DNA of 30,143 nt. Source: an uncultured Collinsella sp. (lineage in GTDB: Bacteria > Actinomycetota > Coriobacteriia > Coriobacteriales > Coriobacteriaceae). Below, one piece after another: positions 24,446 through 30,143 of the stretch; the stretch's first letter is position 1, and each line of letters begins with the position of its first letter. The stretch spans positions 1 to 30,143 of the forward strand of contig CABVDE010000022.1 of NCBI GenBank assembly GCA_902496945.1, given 5' to 3'. The notes under the pieces were generated by a model that did no database searches, was not told the DNA's origin, and was given only the letters and a program-made list of their open reading frames with translations. Position numbers and translations under genes: made by a program.

Positions 24446-24951
24446 GTGTATTGATCAGCAACGATGCCGAGCTCGATACGCTGCTCGACGCGCAGGAGGT
24501 AGAGCACATCTGCGAGGTCGTGCTTGTCGCCGAGGGCGTTGAGCGTGAAGTCGAGATCTCCCTTTCGTATGTCGACGAGGACGAGATGCACGAACTCAAC
24601 CACGAATGGCGCGGTATCGACCGTACCACCGATGTGCTCTCGTTTGAGTGCGACTCGGCCTTTGACGAGGATATTCCCGCCGACGAGACGCTCGAGCTCG
24701 GCGATATTATCTTGGCCCCGCAGGTCATTGCCCGCCAAGCCCCCGGCTTTGGCAACAGCCCTGCCGACGAGTGCCGCCTGATGCTCGTGCACGGCATGCT
24801 GCACCTGCTGGGGTATGACCATATCGAGGACGACGAGGCCGAGGTCATGGAGGCCCGCGAGGACGCTGTCCTTCGCGATCTGGCGCTCGAGCGCGGCGAG
24901 GACCCCAAACTGGTCCACGTCGGCCCCATCACCAACCACGCCCATGACTAG
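24442..24951 (+). CDS. ybeY: Endoribonuclease YbeY (16S rRNA maturation factor)
   Basis: This 169-residue zinc protein is involved in 16S rRNA 3'-end maturation and ribosome quality control. The metal motif HGMLHLLGYDH (117-127) gives H117, H121 and H127, and RTTDVLSF near 61 is a second family signature. The TTG start at 24442 overlaps the phoH stop (TTGA) and has AAAGGAG 6 bases upstream; the next in-frame candidate is TTG 24451. The phoH-ybeY-dgkA-era order is widely conserved. Confidence 0.95.
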   Translation: MSVLISNDAELDTLLDAQEVEHICEVVLVAEGVEREVEISLSYVDEDEMHELNHEWRGIDRTTDVLSFECDSAFDEDIPADETLELGDIILAPQVIARQAPGFGNSPADECRLMLVHGMLHLLGYDHIEDDEAEVMEAREDAVLRDLALERGEDPKLVHVGPITNHAHD

Positions 24952-24960
24952 GAGCCGTCT

Positions 24961-25338
24961 ATGATTCCCGGATCGAATAAGGACCATCCGTCCTTCTTAA
25001 AGTCGTTCTCCTACGCCATGGAGGGCTTCGTCACCGCCGTCAAGACCGAGCGCAACATCAAGGTCATGCTCGTGGCGGGCGTGTGCACCGTCATTGCCGG
25101 CTGCATTGTGGGGCTCGACATTGCCGAGTGGGGCACGATTATCATCTGCTGTGGCCTGGTGATTCATGGGGAGCTGTGCAACACCGCCATGGAGGCGATT
25201 GTCGATCTGGCGACCCAGGAGCTCCATCCGCTGGCGAAGCGTGCCAAGGATATCGCTGCCGCTTCCGTATACGTTCTTTCCATCACCGCCGCGATTGTGG
25301 GCTTGCTGGTATTTGCCCACGCGCTCGGCTTTATTTAG
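24961..25338 (+). CDS. dgkA: Diacylglycerol/undecaprenol kinase family protein
   Basis: This is a 125-residue membrane kinase with three hydrophobic segments (about 33-52, 57-69 and 99-122). The family signature ELCNTAMEAIVDL (71-83) and the KTERN motif (29-33) carry the catalytic glutamates. Gram-positive members mostly phosphorylate undecaprenol, recycling the lipid carrier for wall synthesis; which lipid is used here cannot be told by eye. The ATG follows AGGAG. It lies between ybeY and era, its usual place. Confidence 0.92.
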   Translation: MIPGSNKDHPSFLKSFSYAMEGFVTAVKTERNIKVMLVAGVCTVIAGCIVGLDIAEWGTIIICCGLVIHGELCNTAMEAIVDLATQELHPLAKRAKDIAAASVYVLSITAAIVGLLVFAHALGFI

Positions 25339-25350
25339 AAAGGGATTCCC

Positions 25351-26418
25351 ATGCCCGACAATATGCAGCCTACCGATGAGATTCTGGACGTCGAGTCCCT
25401 GGATGCGGCGAATGCCGAGGAGTTCGAGGAAGTCGAGGAGTTCGACCCGTTTGAGGGCATGAGCGACGAAGAGCTCGACGCCCTGTGTGACGAGGGCGAC
25501 AACCCCATGGGCTTTGGCGACGTGGAGCCCGGTTTCCGCAGCGGCTTCGTTGCCCTGGTCGGTCGTCCCAACGCCGGCAAGTCCACGCTGCTCAATGCCT
25601 GCTATGGTAAAAAGGTCGCCATCACCTCGCCGGTTGCCCAGACGACCCGCCGCCGTATGCGCGCCGTGGTCAATCGCCCCGGCTACCAGCTGGTCTTTGT
25701 CGATACCCCGGGTATTCACAAGCCCAAGGACGGCCTGGGCTCCGAGCTCAACAAGAGCGCGCTGTTCGAGCTGAACGACGTTGACGTCGTCGCGTTTTTG
25801 ATTGATGCCACCAAGCCTATCGGCAGGGGAGACGCCTGGGTCGCTGAGCGCGTCAGATGCGCCCGTTGCAAGAAGGTCCTGGTGCTTACCAAGGCCGATG
25901 AGGCCGACCCCGCACAGGTCATGGAGCAGCTCAAAGCGGCACACGAACTGATGGAGTATGACGACGAGATCGTGACGTCGTCGGTCAAGAACTTCAACGT
26001 CGATGCCTTTATCGAGACCGTTGCACACTTTTTGCCTGAGGGCCCGCGTTGGTTTCCCGAGGACATGGGCACCGACGCTTCCGACGAGACCCTCGTTGCC
26101 GAGTTTGTTCGCGAGAAGGTCCTGCGCCGCACCCGTGATGAGATCCCGCACTCCGTGGGCGTGATCTGCGATGCGCTCGAGCAGACCAAGAAGGTGCTGC
26201 GTGTGCATGCCACCATTTACGTTGAGCGCGAGGGCCAGAAGGGCATCATCATCGGCAAGGGCGGCGAGATGATTAAGCATATCGGTATCGATGCCCGTCG
26301 CGACCTTGAGCGCATCTTTGGCACGCAGGTCTTTTTGGAGCTGGACGTGAAGGTCAAGGCCGGCTGGCGCGATGACGAGGCCCAGATTCGCCGCTTTGGC
26401 TATAACGCCGAGGATTAG
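25351..26418 (+). CDS. era: GTPase Era with acidic N-terminal extension
   Basis: Era binds GTP and the 3' end of 16S rRNA during 30S assembly. The G-domain has GRPNAGKS (71-78), QTTR (97-100), DTPG (118-121) and TKAD (180-183). The last stands in place of the usual NKxD, a substitution I recall from other actinobacterial Era proteins. The KH domain has IIIGKGGEMIKHIG (299-312). At 355 residues it is longer than the usual ~300, because about 60 residues precede the G-domain: 23 of the first 60 are Asp or Glu and none is Lys or Arg. The ATG follows AAAGGGA by 6 bases, so the extension is likely translated. Confidence 0.95.
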   Translation: MPDNMQPTDEILDVESLDAANAEEFEEVEEFDPFEGMSDEELDALCDEGDNPMGFGDVEPGFRSGFVALVGRPNAGKSTLLNACYGKKVAITSPVAQTTRRRMRAVVNRPGYQLVFVDTPGIHKPKDGLGSELNKSALFELNDVDVVAFLIDATKPIGRGDAWVAERVRCARCKKVLVLTKADEADPAQVMEQLKAAHELMEYDDEIVTSSVKNFNVDAFIETVAHFLPEGPRWFPEDMGTDASDETLVAEFVREKVLRRTRDEIPHSVGVICDALEQTKKVLRVHATIYVEREGQKGIIIGKGGEMIKHIGIDARRDLERIFGTQVFLELDVKVKAGWRDDEAQIRRFGYNAED

Positions 26419-26433
26419 GGATTCGCGGCGCGA

Positions 26434-27183
26434 ATGGCAGGCTCCCGGACATATCGCACGAAAGCGCTCGTTCTTGACAAGACCAAGCTCAAAGAGACCG
26501 ACCTGATTTTGACGATGCTTGATGAGCGGGGCAGGCAGGTGCGTGCCGTGGCAAAGGGCGCACGTAAGCCCGGCGGGCGCTTGGCGGCACGCTGCGAGCT
26601 GTTCTGCACCGTCGATATGCTGCTCGCGCATGGACGTTCGCTCGACGTGATTTCTCAGGCCGAGCTTATGGAAGCGCCGCTCGGTGCCGCGCCCGACTAT
26701 GAGACGACCTGTGCCGCAAGCGCGATCGCCGAGGTCACCCGCGTGTGCTCGTTCGAGGATGCCGAGGACCCGTTCACCTTTGCCATTACACAACGGGCGC
26801 TTGCCCTGGTGGGCAGTGGGCTCGACGCGGCGCATATGGACCTGCTCATCGCGGCGTTTGTCTTTAAACTGCTGTCGCACGTTGGCTATCGACCCGATTT
26901 TTCGGCCTGCGTGCTGTGCGGAGACCCCATGCTATCGTATTTCTCGCCCCAAGCGGGCGGCCTCATGTGCGGCTCGTGCGCTTCGAGCGTTCCGGGCGCC
27001 GAGCTGGTGTCGAACGGCGAGGTTGCATGGTTGCGCGCCCTCATGTCCATGACGTTCGATGCGCTTATGGCCGAGCGAATGGATCCGCATACGGCGGCGT
27101 TCTTGCTCGGGCTTTCGCATGTGTGGGCGGCGACGCATACCGACCAACGCCTCCGTGCGATGGAATTCATGTTGGGTCGGTGA
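26434..27183 (+). CDS. recO: DNA repair protein RecO
   Basis: This 249-residue protein helps load RecA onto SSB-coated DNA in the RecFOR pathway. The N-terminal OB-fold starts YRTKALVLDKTKLKETDLILTMLDE, a clear family pattern, followed by KGARKPGGRL. The helical C-terminal domain carries a zinc site, C159/C162 (CVLC) and C179/C182 (CGSC). The ATG lies 16 bases after era with only a weak ribosome binding site. It ends the lepA-recO run. Confidence 0.94.
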   Translation: MAGSRTYRTKALVLDKTKLKETDLILTMLDERGRQVRAVAKGARKPGGRLAARCELFCTVDMLLAHGRSLDVISQAELMEAPLGAAPDYETTCAASAIAEVTRVCSFEDAEDPFTFAITQRALALVGSGLDAAHMDLLIAAFVFKLLSHVGYRPDFSACVLCGDPMLSYFSPQAGGLMCGSCASSVPGAELVSNGEVAWLRALMSMTFDALMAERMDPHTAAFLLGLSHVWAATHTDQRLRAMEFMLGR

Positions 27184-27210
27184 TGATGCGCAGGCGCGGT
27201 CTTCTTGTGG

Positions 27211-27301
27211 TAACATACCGACCTGTTGGTACCTCGACCTTGGATGCTCGCTCCACCGGCGGCTTCCCAGTCCGAGGCGTATAGCGTCGCCCGCGGGCGA
27301 C
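27211..27301 (+). promoter_or_regulatory. Structured rpsO leader, with candidate -10
   Basis: TAACAT at 27211-27216 is a possible -10. The following leader folds as a long arm, CCTCGACCTTGG (27232-27243) against CCCAGTCCGAGG (27266-27277) with 9 of 12 pairs. A perfect 16-base palindrome, GTCGCC-CGCG-GGCGAC (27286-27301), ends about 9 bases before the AAAGGTG of rpsO. S15 represses its own translation through leader structures in several phyla, including actinobacteria, so an autoregulatory role is likely but inferred. Confidence 0.55.
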
Positions 27302-27321
27302 AAGAAACGAAAGGTGAAACA

Positions 27322-27600
27322 ATGACTGTTTCCAAAGAGCGCAAGGCGGAGCTGACCGCCCAGTTCGGTAACACCCCGGTCGACACCGGTAACCCCAAGG
27401 TTCAGGTCGCCATCCTGTCCGAGCGCATCAAGGAGCTGACCGAGCACATGAAGTCCCACCAGAAGGACTTCCACACCCGTCGTGGCCTGCTCATGCTCGT
27501 CGGCCGTCGTCGTCGTCTTCTCTCCTACATCAAGAAGAACGACATCGTCGAGTATCGTGAGCTCATCAAGGCTCTGGGCATCCGCGACAACATCCAGTAG
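27322..27600 (+). CDS. rpsO: 30S ribosomal protein S15
   Basis: This 92-residue primary 16S rRNA-binding protein reads VSKERKAELTAQFG at the N-terminus, TGNPKVQVAILSERI in the middle, and HTRRGLLMLVGRRRRLLSYI, the conserved rRNA-contact helix. The ATG at 27322 follows AAAGGTG. It is monocistronic with its own terminator, upstream of pnp as in most bacteria. Confidence 0.97.
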   Translation: MTVSKERKAELTAQFGNTPVDTGNPKVQVAILSERIKELTEHMKSHQKDFHTRRGLLMLVGRRRRLLSYIKKNDIVEYRELIKALGIRDNIQ

Positions 27601-27618
27601 TTGGATTTGTACATGCTA

Positions 27619-27649
27619 AGAGCGTCCTGCGCAGCGGGGCGCTCTTTTT
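27619..27649 (+). terminator. Intrinsic terminator of rpsO
   Basis: A 12-bp stem (two G-U pairs) formed by 27619-27630 and 27634-27645 with a GCA triloop, followed by four more Ts. It separates rpsO from pnp. Confidence 0.93.
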
Positions 27650-27697
27650 GTGTAAGGGCGTGAACAATCACGCTCTGAAGCGTGGCGAGGGCAGGGG

Positions 27698-27725
27698 GCC
27701 TGCGTCACATGAGAAGCCTGCAGGC
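27698..27725 (+). other. Possible structured pnp leader
   Basis: GCCTGC (27698-27703) can pair with GCAGGC (27720-27725). The same downstream segment is also a 10-base palindrome, GCCTGCAGGC (27716-27725). GGGGCCTG occurs twice around it. pnp leaders are processed and autoregulated in enterobacteria; any such role here is a guess. Confidence 0.3.
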
Positions 27726-27752
27726 AAGGGGCCTGTGGGGTAAAGGAGAACA

Positions 27753-29999
<2,247 letters not shown>

Positions 30000-30000
30000 C

Positions 30001-30018
30001 AGCTGCACATAAGCAGCT
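30001..30018 (+). other. Hairpin just after the pnp stop codon
   Basis: AGCTGC (30001-30006) and GCAGCT (30013-30018) pair perfectly around ACATAA, two bases after the stop. There is no T run. It may stabilise the mRNA end ahead of the terminator. Confidence 0.4.
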
Positions 30019-30022
30019 CACC

Positions 30023-30053
30023 AAGGGCGACTCCGCACTGGGGTCGCCCTTTT
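30023..30053 (+). terminator. Intrinsic terminator of pnp
   Basis: AAGGGCGACTCC (30023-30034) pairs with GGGGTCGCCCTT (30040-30051), 12 pairs with one G-U and a 5-base loop, followed by more Ts. Confidence 0.93.
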
Positions 30054-30077
30054 GCTATTCCCGGCGGGGTCCGCGGG

Positions 30078-30143
30078 TACAGTTTCCTGCTCTACAGTCC
30101 TGCTCGCACGGAGAGCACATTAAGTGCTCTCCGGCTCGTGCGG
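30078..30143. repeat. Palindromic repeat element cut by the window end
   Basis: Two near-tandem copies of a TACAGT(TT)CCTGCTC unit (30078-30092 and 30093-30105) lead into a long hairpin. GGAGAGCAC (30110-30118) pairs perfectly with GTGCTCTCC (30124-30132) around ATTAA, and CGCACG (30105-30110) pairs with CGTGCG (30137-30142) outside a GGCT bulge. It has no T run, so it looks more like a dispersed repeat than a terminator. Confidence 0.5.

Overview
The window looks like a chromosomal segment of a high-GC actinobacterium of the class Coriobacteriia, most likely Collinsella or a close relative. This is a judgement from protein sequence memory, not a search. The evidence is a GC-rich, GC-ending codon bias, an actinobacterial-type integration host factor (mIHF) just before gmk-rpoZ, a zinc-type L28, and a lepA-hemW-dnaJ-mtaB-phoH-ybeY-dgkA-era-recO order that resembles the Firmicutes arrangement but has no hrcA, grpE or dnaK. 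Almost all of it is core housekeeping DNA. One insertion-like element is present, at 1117-2160.

Layout. 1-963 (-): 5' part of adhE, cut by the window edge. 1117-2160: a REP-associated tyrosine transposase (RAYT) gene inside a 51-bp near-perfect inverted repeat. 2312-2500 (-): rpmB. 2770-8377: a pyrimidine operon, pyrR-pyrB-pyrC-pyrK-pyrD-pyrF, behind a leader that folds as a terminator/antiterminator attenuator. It encodes aspartate transcarbamoylase, dihydroorotase, both subunits of an NAD-linked type 1B dihydroorotate dehydrogenase, OMP decarboxylase and the UMP-sensing regulator. carAB and pyrE are not here. 8516-10926: mihF-gmk-rpoZ-thiI, ended by a strong terminator. 11140-14153: comEA-comEC (DNA uptake), then holA from its own promoter. 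15327-15593: rpsT with a terminator-like leader hairpin. 15690-27183: a long co-directional run, lepA-dusB-hemW-two dnaJ-type genes-mtaB-phoH-ybeY-dgkA-era-recO, covering translation quality control, tRNA modification, chaperones, ribosome maturation and repair. 27322-27600: rpsO behind a structured leader. 27753-29999: pnp with a terminator, followed by a palindromic repeat cut by the window end.

No entirely new gene system was found. The most unusual items are a DnaJ-family protein whose C-terminal substrate domain is replaced by membrane segments (19843-20946), directly before a normal dnaJ; an Era GTPase with a strongly acidic N-terminal extension; the RAYT/REP unit; RNA-leader candidates in front of pyrR, rpsT, rpsO and pnp; a likely leaderless lepA; and a shared GCTANNNT -10 context at six promoters. 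RNA structures were folded by eye only, and protein calls rest on motif recognition.
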